Positions 29,439 to 38,236 of a DNA stretch of 64,000 bases are shown here, piece by piece. The stretch comes from Halobacillus andaensis. GTDB lineage: Bacteria; Bacillota; Bacilli; Bacillales; Halobacillaceae. Location of the stretch: assembly GCF_014636475.1 (NCBI RefSeq), contig NZ_BMEL01000001.1:62001-126000 (forward strand). The letters run 5' to 3'. A model generated the notes under the pieces. It was not told the origin of the DNA. It ran no database searches and saw only the letters and a list, made by a program, of their open reading frames with translations. Position 1 is the stretch's first letter. Each line of letters starts with the position of its first letter. A program made the position numbers and the translations under genes.

Positions 29439-29467
29439 TTGCAAAAAAGGGATAAACCGTATATACT
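29439..29467 (+). promoter_or_regulatory. speD promoter
   Basis: TTGCAA (29439-29444), 17-base spacer, TATACT (29462-29467). Predicted start near 29474, leaving a leader of about 135 bases. Confidence 0.7.
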
Positions 29468-29499
29468 TTCTTTGAACTTCTGAATACTGTCAATTTCAT

Positions 29500-29557
29500 G
29501 CTCTACTTAAAGGGTTAGGACCTCTCAGGACTAACTTTCCCCCGTGGTAGTACATGT
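29500..29557 (+). other. Structured 5' leader of speD
   Basis: Nested pairings: GTTAG (29514-29518) with CTAAC (29531-29535), and CTAC (29503-29506) with GTAG (29547-29550), with GG/CC pairs between across a T bulge. It does not match any riboswitch I know. Confidence 0.35.
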
Positions 29558-29609
29558 AGGTATATTTAGAAGGGAACGAAGTCAATGTACAAAAAGGGGG
29601 ATCCTTAAA

Positions 29610-29987
29610 ATGGATACAATGGGAAGACATGTTATTAGTGAACTGTGGAATTGTAATGAAGATAAATTAAATGATATGAATTATATTGAACAGGTGTTTG
29701 TAGACGCTGCTTTAAGAGCTGGTGCAGAAGTTCGAGAAGTAGCTTTTCATAAATTTGCTCCTCATGGAGTGAGCGGGGTCGTTATTATTTCTGAGTCTCA
29801 CTTAACGATTCACAGCTTTCCAGAGCATGGTTATGCAAGCATTGATGTTTATACGTGCGGTGATCGTATCGATCCTAATGTAGCCGCTCATTATATCGTT
29901 GAGGCTTTAGAGGCAGGAAGAAATGAAACAGTAGAGGTTCCTAGAGGTATGGGTCCAGTCGAAGTTCAACAATCAAAAGCATTGTAA
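29610..29987 (+). CDS. speD: S-adenosylmethionine decarboxylase proenzyme
   Basis: 125 residues. It provides decarboxylated SAM for spermidine synthesis. The small prokaryotic form self-cleaves at the Glu-Ser bond in [15 protein letters not shown], where the serine becomes the pyruvoyl cofactor. Downstream are the conserved Cys region VYTCGD and PRGMGPVE near the C-terminus. ATG 29610 follows AAGGGGGAT; the frame continues upstream to 29544 without support. Monocistronic, with its own promoter and terminator. Confidence 0.96.
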   Translation: MDTMGRHVISELWNCNEDKLNDMNYIEQVFVDAALRAGAEVREVAFHKFAPHGVSGVVIISESHLTIHSFPEHGYASIDVYTCGDRIDPNVAAHYIVEALEAGRNETVEVPRGMGPVEVQQSKAL

Positions 29988-29988
29988 T

Positions 29989-30020
29989 AAAAAATCACAC
30001 AGCTTTCTGTGTGATTTTTT
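29989..30020 (+). terminator. Terminator after speD
   Basis: AAAATCACACAG / CTGTGTGATTTT stem with a T run. Confidence 0.92.
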
Positions 30021-30114
30021 GTTGCATCTTTATAAGGTGGTTGCTTTTCTTTTTAATAAAACGTGTTAAAATAATAAAGAGATGATGTCGAATTTTTGGT
30101 AAGGGGTTATGTTC

Positions 30115-30492
30115 GTGAAAGGATTTATTTCAAAATATTTTAGCAACCATTCTGAAACCAGTGAAGAGCATCGTGATGCGTCACTTAAAACAAGGTACTA
30201 TAAAGCAAAGCGCGATGAAATTTTTAGTGCAGTAGAAGAAATGTTTCCCTCTCCTTCTGAAAAGGTAGCTGTATCAAAAGAAAGAGGCGAGTTGACAATA
30301 AAATATAAAGGGAAACGAAAAGCTTTTGTAGTCGCTACGATTATCATGGTCCGTCCTTTTCAAACGGCTGTAGACTTTTCTGTAACAACAGATTCAGGAG
30401 GTCCAATTGACTTCGGTTTTAGCCGCAGTCTAATCGTAGACTGCTACGATAAGCTGGATCGTCAATTCCCTCAATATGATCCTAATCAGTAA
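30115..30492 (+). CDS. Conserved small cytosolic protein of unknown function
   Basis: About 125 residues with no signal or membrane segment. The first third is polar and helical; the second (KVAVSKERGELTIKYKG, then KAFVVATIIMVRPFQTAVDFSVTT) looks like alternating beta strands, and FGFSRSLIVDCYDKLDRQF forms a C-terminal helix. I do not recognise a named domain. GTG 30115 is favoured because AAGGGG at 30101-30106 is only two bases from ATG 30109. It lies just upstream of nrdR with a 35-base gap, so cotranscription is likely. Confidence 0.65.
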   Translation: MKGFISKYFSNHSETSEEHRDASLKTRYYKAKRDEIFSAVEEMFPSPSEKVAVSKERGELTIKYKGKRKAFVVATIIMVRPFQTAVDFSVTTDSGGPIDFGFSRSLIVDCYDKLDRQFPQYDPNQ

Positions 30493-30527
30493 GGTGTATG
30501 AAATGACAATAGGTGGAGTTGATTTTT

Positions 30528-30992
30528 TTGAAGTGTCCTAATTGCCACTACAAAAGCACTAGAGTTCTTGATTCAAGACCTATTGAGGACGGGCATGCGA
30601 TAAGACGTAGAAGAGAGTGCGAGAATTGTAACTTTCGCTACACAACATTTGAACGAGTGGAAGAAGTACCGCTGATTGTTGTGAAAAAAGAAGGTACGCG
30701 TGAAGAGTTTAGTCGTGAGAAGCTCATGCGCGGGCTTATTCGAGCATGTGAAAAGCGCCCAGTAGCTGTAGAAGAGCTTGAAGGTGTTACTCAAGATATA
30801 GAAAAAGAGTTAAGGAACCGCGGTGTTTCTGAGGTGCAAAGCAAAGATATTGGGGAAATGATTATGGAGAGACTCTCGCAGATTGATGAGGTCGCATATG
30901 TGAGGTTTGCTTCTGTCTATAGGCAGTTTAAAGATATTAACGTATTTATCGATGAATTAAAAGATTTAATTAAACACGAAGATAAAGGATGA
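30528..30992 (+). CDS. nrdR: Transcriptional repressor NrdR
   Basis: 154 residues. It represses ribonucleotide reductase genes in response to (d)ATP. The N-terminal zinc ribbon has CPNC (residues 3-6) and CENC (~31-34); an ATP-cone follows (~46-136, [20 protein letters not shown]). TTG 30528 with GGTGGAG nine bases upstream is chosen because the family always begins MKCPxC; the frame extends to 30513 without support. It precedes the replication-initiation genes dnaB and dnaI. Confidence 0.96.
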   Translation: MKCPNCHYKSTRVLDSRPIEDGHAIRRRRECENCNFRYTTFERVEEVPLIVVKKEGTREEFSREKLMRGLIRACEKRPVAVEELEGVTQDIEKELRNRGVSEVQSKDIGEMIMERLSQIDEVAYVRFASVYRQFKDINVFIDELKDLIKHEDKG

Positions 30993-31018
30993 GCCCCGAT
31001 CGGCTCATTTTCTTTTTC
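30989..31018 (+). terminator. Terminator after nrdR
   Basis: ATGAGCC / GGCTCAT stem with a T-rich tail; it overlaps the nrdR stop codon. It may be leaky into dnaB. Confidence 0.7.
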
Positions 31019-31054
31019 TTCTGTTTAATTTCGTGAAAAGGGGGCGAGTAGTAA

Positions 31055-32410
31055 ATGGAATCTTCAATAGGAAAGCTTTTGCCGGTTGATGGTTTTGTGT
31101 TAACAAAAAAAGGGACCACACCTAAACATGAACAGTGGTCACTTACTCACTTATACCAACCTGTTATAGGGGTATTAGCTATTTCTCTATATCAATTTTT
31201 AACAAGTGAGTGGGAAACGAATGACAGAAAACAAGTACAAACTCATCACGCAATTATGACGTATTTATCGTGCCCGTTAGATAAGATTTACGAAGCAAGG
31301 AAAAAGTTAGAAGCGATTGGCTTAATAAAGACTTTTGTAAAAGATGAAGAAGATACGGTTTACTTATATGAGCTGCGCCCGCCTCTGGCTGCAGAAGAAT
31401 TTCTGGATGATACCTTTTTATCCTTGCTGCTGCAACACGAAATTGGTTCAGATAAATTAGAGCAATTGAAGAAACGATTGATGGTCAATAGAAGTGGTCT
31501 GTACGAAGGGTATGAGGAAGTGACGGTTTCATTTGATGAAGTCTTTCACCATCAAATTAAAGGAACTGGTCAACCATATAAACCCTCTGCAGACGTAAAA
31601 CAGGTTAACACAAACATACAGCAAGGACCTGTCATTTCTGAGCAGCGAATAGACTTTAATTGGCTTCAGGAAGCCCTTAAGCAGCGGATGTATCCGGCTG
31701 GGAAAATTCTCACAGGGATTAATAAAAAAGTGATCAGTCAACTTGGTGCTCTGTATAACCTTAGTTCTACTGAGATTGAGAGAGCATTAACTTGGTCAAT
31801 TAATGAAGACAACGAACTTGATCTAGAGGAATTTAAGTCGGCATGTCATGATTTTATGAAAAGCCACGCGGATGACAATGAACAAATTTTGAATAAACGA
31901 GAAAAAGTGGGTCCATCTTCTAAGGATACGGGCAGTAAAGAAGAACAGTTTGTTGAACTTTTGGAACAAATCTCTCCTCGTGAACTGTTAGAGGATCTTT
32001 CAACTGGAAATCAGGCTTCTAGTCAAGACATGAGAATGGTACGGGATGTGATGACGGAGCAAGGTTTAACACCTGGTGTAATGAATGTATTAGTCCATTA
32101 TGTATTATTGAAAACAGATATGAAGCTTTCTAAAGCGTATTTAGAAAAAATAGCCAGTCACTGGGCCAGGAAAAATGTTACTACTGTGCGCCAGGCGATG
32201 AACTTAGCGAAAGCGGAGCACCAGCAATATCAGCAATGGGGCAACCAGCCGAAGAGAAAGTATCAAAATAAAAAGACTGAGGTTATCCCCGAGTGGTTTA
32301 AAAAGCAAGATGAAAAAAGACAAAAACAAGAAAAGCTTCATTCTTCTTATGATACCTCAGATTTAGAAGAAAGAATTCGCAAGCTTTCTAAAAAAGGAAA
32401 TGGAGCATAG
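31055..32410 (+). CDS. dnaB: Replication initiation and membrane attachment protein DnaB
   Basis: 451 residues, the Firmicutes helicase co-loader, not the DnaB helicase of E. coli. A winged-helix N-terminal domain (~20-130) precedes a middle DnaD-like region (~200-290). A second DnaB/DnaD domain (~300-400) includes EQGLTPGVMNVLVHYVLL. The tail is basic. ATG 31055 follows AAGGGGGCGAG. It works with DnaD and DnaI to load the replicative helicase at oriC and restart sites; dnaI starts 15 bases after it. Confidence 0.93.
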   Translation: MESSIGKLLPVDGFVLTKKGTTPKHEQWSLTHLYQPVIGVLAISLYQFLTSEWETNDRKQVQTHHAIMTYLSCPLDKIYEARKKLEAIGLIKTFVKDEEDTVYLYELRPPLAAEEFLDDTFLSLLLQHEIGSDKLEQLKKRLMVNRSGLYEGYEEVTVSFDEVFHHQIKGTGQPYKPSADVKQVNTNIQQGPVISEQRIDFNWLQEALKQRMYPAGKILTGINKKVISQLGALYNLSSTEIERALTWSINEDNELDLEEFKSACHDFMKSHADDNEQILNKREKVGPSSKDTGSKEEQFVELLEQISPRELLEDLSTGNQASSQDMRMVRDVMTEQGLTPGVMNVLVHYVLLKTDMKLSKAYLEKIASHWARKNVTTVRQAMNLAKAEHQQYQQWGNQPKRKYQNKKTEVIPEWFKKQDEKRQKQEKLHSSYDTSDLEERIRKLSKKGNGA

Positions 32411-32425
32411 AAGGAGGTGGCCGAA

Positions 32426-33358
32426 GTGGAGCCGATTCAAAAATCATTACAGAAATGGATGAAAGATCACAAACAGTTCCAACAGCGGTTTAACCAAATG
32501 AAACAGCAAGTACTTCAAGATCGTGAAGTGAAAGAACTTATTGCCTCAAATCCTGCCTTAACGGAAGAGGCGGTAGACCGACAATTAATTAAGTTTTACG
32601 AATTTCAGTCTCAATCTAAAAACTGTGAAAAATGTCCTTCTCGTGAGAAGTGCATTAATATTTTAGAAGGATATACACCTGAACCAACTGTTGTAGGCTC
32701 AGAGTTGAAATTAATGTACAATAAGTGTCCTCGTGAAAGAAAATTGGAGCAAAAAAGAAAACAAGAGTCTTTGATTAACAGCCTTCATATGCCTCGAGAA
32801 ATTCTAGAAGCAAGCTCTGAAAGACTAGATTTAAGTGATACTGATCGTACCGAAGCTGTAGCAAAAACGGTTCAATACTTGGAAGGGATAACGGACGAAC
32901 TTCCAAGTAAAGGGTTATATTTTCACGGTCCCTTCGGTGTAGGAAAAACCTACTTCTTAGGTGTTATAGCTAATAGTCTAAGCGAAAAAAATATTTCCTC
33001 CATGCTCATCTACATGCCGGAATTTGTTCGAGAGATGAAGAATTCGATTAAAGATGATTCGATGAATAGTAAAATTGAAGCTTTCAAAACAACGCCTGTA
33101 CTCATGTTAGATGATATAGGGGCTGAATCTCAGTCTGCCTGGTTTAGGGATGAAGTGCTGGGCTCGATTCTACAATATCGTATGATGGAGAGACTCCCTG
33201 TCTTTTTCACATCTAATTATAATTTGAAAGAACTTGAACAAATCTTTACAACGAGCAACCGTGGGGATGTAGAACAAGTAAAAGCTCAACGGATTACAGA
33301 AAGAATACGCCAGCTTAGCGATCTAATAAAAGTAGATGGTAAAAATCGCCGCGATTAA
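32426..33358 (+). CDS. dnaI: Helicase loader DnaI
   Basis: 310 residues. The N-terminal domain (to ~130) carries a zinc-binding cluster CEKC ... CINI plus a later CPRERK. The C-terminal AAA+ ATPase has Walker A GPFGVGKTY (~172), Walker B VLMLDDIGAE (~230), sensor-1 FFTSNYN and arginine-finger region AQRITERI. GTG 32426 is chosen over GTG 32417, since the latter overlaps the AAGGAGG ribosome site itself; family members begin MEPI as here. It loads the replicative helicase. Confidence 0.95.
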   Translation: MEPIQKSLQKWMKDHKQFQQRFNQMKQQVLQDREVKELIASNPALTEEAVDRQLIKFYEFQSQSKNCEKCPSREKCINILEGYTPEPTVVGSELKLMYNKCPRERKLEQKRKQESLINSLHMPREILEASSERLDLSDTDRTEAVAKTVQYLEGITDELPSKGLYFHGPFGVGKTYFLGVIANSLSEKNISSMLIYMPEFVREMKNSIKDDSMNSKIEAFKTTPVLMLDDIGAESQSAWFRDEVLGSILQYRMMERLPVFFTSNYNLKELEQIFTTSNRGDVEQVKAQRITERIRQLSDLIKVDGKNRRD

Positions 33359-33474
33359 TGCGAGCGAGTAGCATGTTTTTCTCACGCGTCACATATGTAT
33401 AAAGTACAAAATGCTTTAAGACCATTTAAATGGTGTGATCATAAAGCTTTACACGTTGTGGTGAGGGGGAAGTG

Positions 33475-34302
33475 ATGTTGGCTTGTGTGTATTTTTCCAA
33501 TCGAAAAGAAGCATTTATCTTTTATCAAATCCTCTTTGATTCATATTCGAGGCGTGAACTTAAAGGAGAAATCAAAGAAGAGAAGAGCAAATGGTATGTG
33601 TATCTAAATGAAAACAGCATTAGTTCGATGACGGACATCGGACAAGCAATACTTGATATCCTTTATAAGAGGAAGCTGAACGCTTGGATGGAGGGTGTAC
33701 TGCGGCACCGCTTTTATTATGATGATGCTAAAGAGATTGAGCGGATGATTCGATTGTCAACTAAACTAAAGGCTGACCCGCCTGAAGGTGTAACGCTGCC
33801 TGCTATTGATCAAGAAATAGAACGTTTTGTTAAGAGAAAAGTCTTTGAACATGCTTACTCAGATTTTGATGAACTGTCTGCTTCCTGTTTAGAATACATT
33901 TACTCTGATTTGTTAGATTTTACAGGTAAGCTGTTAGATGAGTACAAATTAGAAGAAGCTCATCAAATGATGGTGGATTCTTGGCGAAGGCGAGTCAAAA
34001 ATAAGTCGAGTGGTGTTCCTCTTCTACATGTGAAGTATGATAGCGAAATTAAATATTACTTTCCTGAAGGTAATACAGTAGGAAGAGCGGAGCTTTTAAA
34101 TTATTTAGGCTCTCACCCCGATCCGATGATTCAAAACTTGCCGGAAGACTTAGGAATTCTACCTGCCTTAATTTATTCTCCTGAAGAGCTCATGATTTAT
34201 TCTGACCAGCAAGGAGAAGCGAAACTTGAACTTCTCATGAATATTTTTGAGGAAAAGGCCGTTTGGAAGCCTTTATCGTTTTTTCCTTTTCTCAAAGCTT
34301 GA
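33475..34302 (+). CDS. ytxC: Sporulation-associated protein YtxC
   Basis: About 275 residues, soluble and highly charged, without a signal or membrane segment. No catalytic motif is visible. Length and position between dnaI and thrS match YtxC, described only as a putative sporulation protein. The start is uncertain among GTG 33472, ATG 33475 and TTG 33478; GAGGGGG at 33463-33469 gives spacings of two, five and eight. Its stop codon overlaps the -35 region of the thrS promoter. Confidence 0.8.
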   Translation: MLACVYFSNRKEAFIFYQILFDSYSRRELKGEIKEEKSKWYVYLNENSISSMTDIGQAILDILYKRKLNAWMEGVLRHRFYYDDAKEIERMIRLSTKLKADPPEGVTLPAIDQEIERFVKRKVFEHAYSDFDELSASCLEYIYSDLLDFTGKLLDEYKLEEAHQMMVDSWRRRVKNKSSGVPLLHVKYDSEIKYYFPEGNTVGRAELLNYLGSHPDPMIQNLPEDLGILPALIYSPEELMIYSDQQGEAKLELLMNIFEEKAVWKPLSFFPFLKA

Positions 34303-34327
34303 TTTCTTTATTGAATCCCGCTATAAT
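34299..34327 (+). promoter_or_regulatory. thrS promoter
   Basis: TTGATT (34299-34304), 17-base spacer, TATAAT (34322-34327), upstream of the T-box leader. Confidence 0.8.
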
Positions 34328-34332
34328 ACGTA

Positions 34333-34612
34333 CATATTCAATATTAGGATCGCTTAGATGAGGACAAGAACAAAAAGTGACGCTGGATTAGAGAGGGGAG
34401 TCATCGGCTGAAAGCTCCTTCCTGACGACTTTATTTGTTTACCACCTCGGAGCCCTGTTTGTGAACGGCTGCTAGTAATAAACAGCGTCTGGTCTGCGTT
34501 AAGGACGAATGAAGCCACAACTAAGGTTGTGGGAAATTTTGGGTGGAACCACGAGATAATACGCTCGTCCCTTAGTACTTAATGTACTGAGAGGCGGGCG
34601 TTTTTATTTTAT
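34333..34612 (+). ncRNA. T-box leader, threonine-specific
   Basis: Stem I runs from GACGCTG near 34380 to its partner CAGCGTC. The specifier codon ACC (34441-34443, Thr) precedes the conserved ACCTCGGAGC. The T-box element GGGTGGAACCACG is at 34541-34553; its TGGA would pair with an acceptor end of discriminator U. A long terminator hairpin at 34561-34600 is followed by T. Uncharged tRNA-Thr would stabilise the antiterminator and switch thrS on. Confidence 0.95.
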
Positions 34613-34635
34613 AAAAAAGTAAGGAGTGATGAATG

Positions 34636-36582
34636 ATGTCAGAAATGATTAACATACAATTTCCTGATGGAAATAAGAAAGAGTATGATAAGGGAACGAC
34701 CGGTGAAGAAATTGCTCATTCAATTTCTCCAGGTCTGCGTAAACAGGCTCTGGCGATTAAGTTGGATGGAGAGCCTTATGATTTGAGAAGACCAATTGAG
34801 CAAGACTGTGCGATTGAAATCTTAACGTATAAAAACCCTGAAGGTTTAGAAGTGTTGCGACATTCTACAGCTCATTTAATGGCACAAGCGATTAAACGTC
34901 TATATGGAGAGGTAAAGCTCGGAGTGGGCCCTGTCATTGAAAATGGTTTTTATTATGATATTGATCTCGATGTTTCACTGACTCCAGAAGATCTTCCGAA
35001 AATCGAAAAAGAAATGCAGCGGATCGTTGATGAAAACCATGAAGTCGAGCGAATTGAGCTTACTAGAGAAGAGGCGATCGAAAAGTATAAGGAAGTTGGA
35101 GATGAGCTGAAGCTAGAGCTTATTGAAGATATTCCTGAAGGAGAGCCGCTTACTATTTACAAGCAAGGTGAATTTTTTGATTTATGCCGAGGAGTCCACG
35201 TTCCACAAACAAGCAAAATTAAAATATTTAAGCTCCTAAATATTTCAGGTGCCTATTGGCGTGGCGACAGTGACAATAAAATGCTTCAACGTATTTATGG
35301 TACAGCATTTGAGAAACAAGCACATTTGGATGAATACTTGCAGATGCTGGAAGAAGCTAAAGAACGTGATCATCGTAAGCTTGGTAAAGAACTTGGGCTT
35401 TTCACAGTGAATCAAAAAGTTGGCCAAGGTTTGCCTTTATGGCTTCCTAAAGGTGCTACAATTCGTCGAAATATTGAACGTTACATTGTAGATACAGAGG
35501 AAAGACTGGGTTATGACCATGTGTATACTCCAGTACTAGGCAGTGTAGACCTTTATAAAACAAGTGGACACTGGGACCATTACAAAGATGATATGTTCCC
35601 AACCTTAGAGATGGATAATGAAGATCTAGTGCTTCGCCCAATGAACTGCCCCCATCACATGATGGTATATAAAAATGAATTTTACAGCTATCGTAACCTT
35701 CCTGTGAGAATTGCAGAGCTTGGCACAATGCATCGTCATGAAATGTCAGGGGCCTTAGCGGGCTTACAGCGTGTTCGCGCGATGACTCTTAATGACGCTC
35801 ATATCTTTGCGCGTCCAGATCAGTTAAAAGATGAATTCAAACGAGTGGTTCGTCTCGTACAGGAAGTATATAGAGATTTCGGTATTGACGACTATTACTT
35901 CCGTTTGTCTTATCGTGACCCTGAGGACAGCGAAAAGTACGTGGATAATGACGAGATGTGGGATAAAGCACAAGCTATGTTAAAAGAAACAATGGAAGAT
36001 ATGGAGCTTGAATATGTAGAAGCTGAAGGAGAAGCTGCGTTTTATGGGCCTAAGCTCGATGTTCAAGTGAAAACAGCGCTAGGGAAAGATGAGACACTTT
36101 CTACTGTCCAATTAGATTTCCACTTGCCTGAGAAATTTGATTTAACATATGTAGGCGAGGACGGAAAAGACCATCGTCCGGTAGTTATTCACCGTGGAGT
36201 CGTTTCTACAATGGAACGATTTGTTGCTTTTCTTATTGAAGAGTATAAAGGAGCGTTCCCTACTTGGTTAGCACCTGTTCAAGCGAGGATTATACCTGTT
36301 TCTGCGGATGTTCACCTTGATTATGCTAAGAAACTTGAAGATGAGCTCCGTGAAGCTGGGATCCGCGTAGAGGTAGACGAGCGAGACGAAAAGATTGGCT
36401 ATAAGATTCGAGAGACTCAGACACAAAAGATTCCTTATGCCTTAGTGGTTGGTGATCGTGAAATTGAAGATCGCGCTGTGAATGTTCGCCGTTACAGTCA
36501 ACAAAATTCTGAATCAAAAGCTGTTGATTCTTTCATCAAAGAAATTCGTAACGAAATCGATCAAAAATTATTAAATAAGTAA
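34636..36582 (+). CDS. thrS: Threonyl-tRNA synthetase
   Basis: 648 residues. TGS domain (1-~62), editing domain with [11 protein letters not shown] and [11 protein letters not shown], class II catalytic core with [10 protein letters not shown] (motif 2 area and zinc Cys), [17 protein letters not shown], and [14 protein letters not shown], then the anticodon-binding domain (~540-640). It charges tRNA-Thr and edits Ser-tRNA-Thr. ATG 34636 gives the family N-terminus MSEM; ATG 34633 is possible too. Control is by the T-box upstream. Confidence 0.97.
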   Translation: MSEMINIQFPDGNKKEYDKGTTGEEIAHSISPGLRKQALAIKLDGEPYDLRRPIEQDCAIEILTYKNPEGLEVLRHSTAHLMAQAIKRLYGEVKLGVGPVIENGFYYDIDLDVSLTPEDLPKIEKEMQRIVDENHEVERIELTREEAIEKYKEVGDELKLELIEDIPEGEPLTIYKQGEFFDLCRGVHVPQTSKIKIFKLLNISGAYWRGDSDNKMLQRIYGTAFEKQAHLDEYLQMLEEAKERDHRKLGKELGLFTVNQKVGQGLPLWLPKGATIRRNIERYIVDTEERLGYDHVYTPVLGSVDLYKTSGHWDHYKDDMFPTLEMDNEDLVLRPMNCPHHMMVYKNEFYSYRNLPVRIAELGTMHRHEMSGALAGLQRVRAMTLNDAHIFARPDQLKDEFKRVVRLVQEVYRDFGIDDYYFRLSYRDPEDSEKYVDNDEMWDKAQAMLKETMEDMELEYVEAEGEAAFYGPKLDVQVKTALGKDETLSTVQLDFHLPEKFDLTYVGEDGKDHRPVVIHRGVVSTMERFVAFLIEEYKGAFPTWLAPVQARIIPVSADVHLDYAKKLEDELREAGIRVEVDERDEKIGYKIRETQTQKIPYALVVGDREIEDRAVNVRRYSQQNSESKAVDSFIKEIRNEIDQKLLNK

Positions 36583-36862
36583 TGAAAAATGCCGTATTAA
36601 CGGCCTTTAGCTTGTAGAAAAACCCTTTTTTCTAGAAGCCGCTGAAAAACTGAAGATCCATGAAAGGACTGTGAAGAATTTAATTTCCACACAGACGGCT
36701 TTTCTTCTAACTTTTAAGAGATTTGCGCCTTCTATTCCTTCCTAAGTTTAACGATTCGTTTCACTTAGCTGTGAAAATCGCCATCGCACCTTGTAACATA
36801 CGAATGGGGTTTTTAAATTGATCTCTGTTGATGCTACGATGAGTGTTCGGGGGTGACGCCTG

Positions 36863-36901
36863 GTCGATTAAAACCGGCCACGTCCTGTGGCCAACATCGA
36901 C
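36863..36901. repeat. Inner hairpin A of the GC-rich element
   Basis: Two nested stems: GTCGAT (36863-36868) with ATCGAC (36896-36901), and GGCCAC (36876-36881) with GTGGCC (36887-36892). Confidence 0.7.
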
Positions 36902-36920
36902 ACTAGCACGTCCGGTGCGT

Positions 36921-36996
36921 CGCGGGAACAGCGCGAGCCGAAGATCCACTTGGTCAAGTGAATTTCTTGACCAAGTTAGCTGAGGCCGTGCCCGCG
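36921..36996. repeat. Inner hairpin B of the GC-rich element
   Basis: Perfect 11-bp stem ACTTGGTCAAG (36948-36958) / CTTGACCAAGT (36966-36976) with a seven-base loop, extended outward by CGCGGG (36921-36926) / CCCGCG (36991-36996). Confidence 0.75.
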
Positions 36997-37210
36997 GCAA
37001 GCATCCACCGACAAGCGATTCGTGAGCTTCAACTACAATCTTTAACAGCTTTTTTAGATTAGAAAGGACTTTTTCAGTGGCCTCGTTTTCTACAAGCTTT
37101 TTTGTGTGAGAATTGTTCATAACTTTTTGCTTTTTCTTTTTATGCTATTGATTTATTATTAAAGATCCTTTACTATCTATAAAGTAGCAAGAAAGACATT
37201 GTAGTGAGAA

Positions 37211-37239
37211 TTGACACAAGCTAATGAGCATGATATTAT
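37211..37239 (+). promoter_or_regulatory. infC operon promoter
   Basis: TTGACA (37211-37216), 17-base spacer, TATTAT (37234-37239). Confidence 0.85.
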
Positions 37240-37263
37240 AGTTTAGGTAACTGAATGAACGGA

Positions 37264-37387
37264 TCTGAGACAAGAAGAAGCACCCGCTTCTCACCTGATC
37301 GACGCTTAACGCAGTTGGCAGGTTACTTATCCTTTGACTTTGATAGGAGACGTGTGGGTGCATTATGTGTACCGGCACTTTTTTTAT
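37264..37387 (+). ncRNA. L20 leader (autoregulatory leader of infC-rpmI-rplT)
   Basis: The conserved core CACCCGCTTCTCACCTG, then CAGTTGGCAGGT and GACGTGTGGGTG, is present, ending in a GTG-GGTG / ACC-CAC hairpin with a T run (to 37387). This matches the known Firmicutes leader in which L20 binding promotes premature termination. Confidence 0.93.
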
Positions 37388-37456
37388 GGGATCAAAACTA
37401 CTTGTCGATGACGGATCTTATATAAGGTTTCTAAAATATGTTGGAGGTGGCTAGTT

Positions 37457-37975
37457 ATTAGCAAAGATAACATGAATGTTAATGAGAAAATTCGTGCACG
37501 TGAAGTACGCCTCATTGATGTAAACGGCGAACAGCTAGGTGTTAAATCTAAGAATGAAGCACTGGATATTGCAGCAAATGCAAATCTTGACCTTGTTATG
37601 GTTGCGCCAAATGCGAAGCCTCCGGTCTGCCGCATTATGGATTACGGGAAATATCGTTATGAGCAGCAGAAGAAAGAAAAAGAAGCTCGTAAAAATCAAA
37701 CAACGATTAAAATTAAAGAAGTACGCTTAAGCCCTGGAATTGAAGAGCATGACTTCAACACGAAGCTGCGTAATGCTCGTAAATTTTTAACAAAAGGCGA
37801 TAAAGTGAAAGCTTCTGTCCGTTTCCGCGGTCGTGCGATTACGCACAAAGAACTTGGACAAAAAGTTCTTGATCGACTGGCTGAAGAGTGTAAAGATATC
37901 GCTACAATTGAGACCAAGCCTAAAATGGAAGGTCGTAATATGTTTATGATGCTTGCTCCTATTAATGAGAAGTAA
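37457..37975 (+). CDS. infC: Translation initiation factor IF-3
   Basis: 172 residues. It binds the 30S subunit and checks start-codon selection. The N-domain ([19 protein letters not shown]), linker ([20 protein letters not shown]) and C-domain ([20 protein letters not shown] ... [10 protein letters not shown]) are complete. The start is the rare ATT at 37457: GGAGGTGG at 37442-37449 is seven bases before it, and its product begins MSKDN like other Bacillus IF-3. The first in-frame ATG (37472) is far from any ribosome site. An AUU start allows IF-3 to repress its own translation. Confidence 0.95.
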   Translation: MSKDNMNVNEKIRAREVRLIDVNGEQLGVKSKNEALDIAANANLDLVMVAPNAKPPVCRIMDYGKYRYEQQKKEKEARKNQTTIKIKEVRLSPGIEEHDFNTKLRNARKFLTKGDKVKASVRFRGRAITHKELGQKVLDRLAEECKDIATIETKPKMEGRNMFMMLAPINEK

Positions 37976-38003
37976 GCAAAATTAGCTGAAGGAGGAAATT
38001 GTA

Positions 38004-38201
38004 ATGCCTAAAATGAAAACCCACAAAGGTTCTCAAAAACGTTTTAAGAAAACAGGTAACGGAAAGGTGAAACGTTCTCACGCATTCACTAGTCACTTGT
38101 TTGCTAATAAATCTACGAAGCAAAAGCGTAAACTACGTAAAGCTACGTTCGTATCTGCCGGAGACTTCCGTCGTATTAAGCACATGCTTCCGAAAAAATA
38201 A
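38004..38201 (+). CDS. rpmI: 50S ribosomal protein L35
   Basis: 65 residues, very basic. Family hallmarks are [20 protein letters not shown] at the N-terminus and FRRIKHMLP at the end. AAGGAGG precedes ATG 38004. Middle gene of infC-rpmI-rplT. Confidence 0.97.
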   Translation: MPKMKTHKGSQKRFKKTGNGKVKRSHAFTSHLFANKSTKQKRKLRKATFVSAGDFRRIKHMLPKK

Positions 38202-38236
38202 ACTATAATTATAGAATTATATAGGAGGGAATTCCC

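Larger units (their letters stand above)
36609..37098. mobile_element. Putative MITE-like element with 13-bp terminal inverted repeats
   Basis: AGCTTGTAGAAAA at 36609-36621 recurs inverted at 37086-37098. A second inverted pair lies just inside (GCTGAAAAA near 36641 against ACTGAAAAA read on the minus strand near 37074). The interior is markedly GC-richer than its surroundings and packed with hairpins. No transposase is encoded. It could be a non-autonomous element, an IS remnant or a structured intergenic repeat. Confidence 0.45.
36583..37200. other. Long gene-poor interval between thrS and infC
   Basis: No convincing gene is present. It holds a short AT-rich tail of thrS, the inverted-repeat-bounded GC-rich element described separately, then AT-rich DNA up to the infC promoter. 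The only sizeable open frame (minus strand, 36761-37120) reads through the hairpins and is probably spurious. Confidence 0.7.

Noticed and set aside
36761-37120. Minus-strand open frame of 119 codons
   Set aside because: It reads through the perfect hairpins of the GC-rich element, has an abnormal Arg/Pro-rich composition and starts without a clear ribosome site. More likely a by-product of the repeat.
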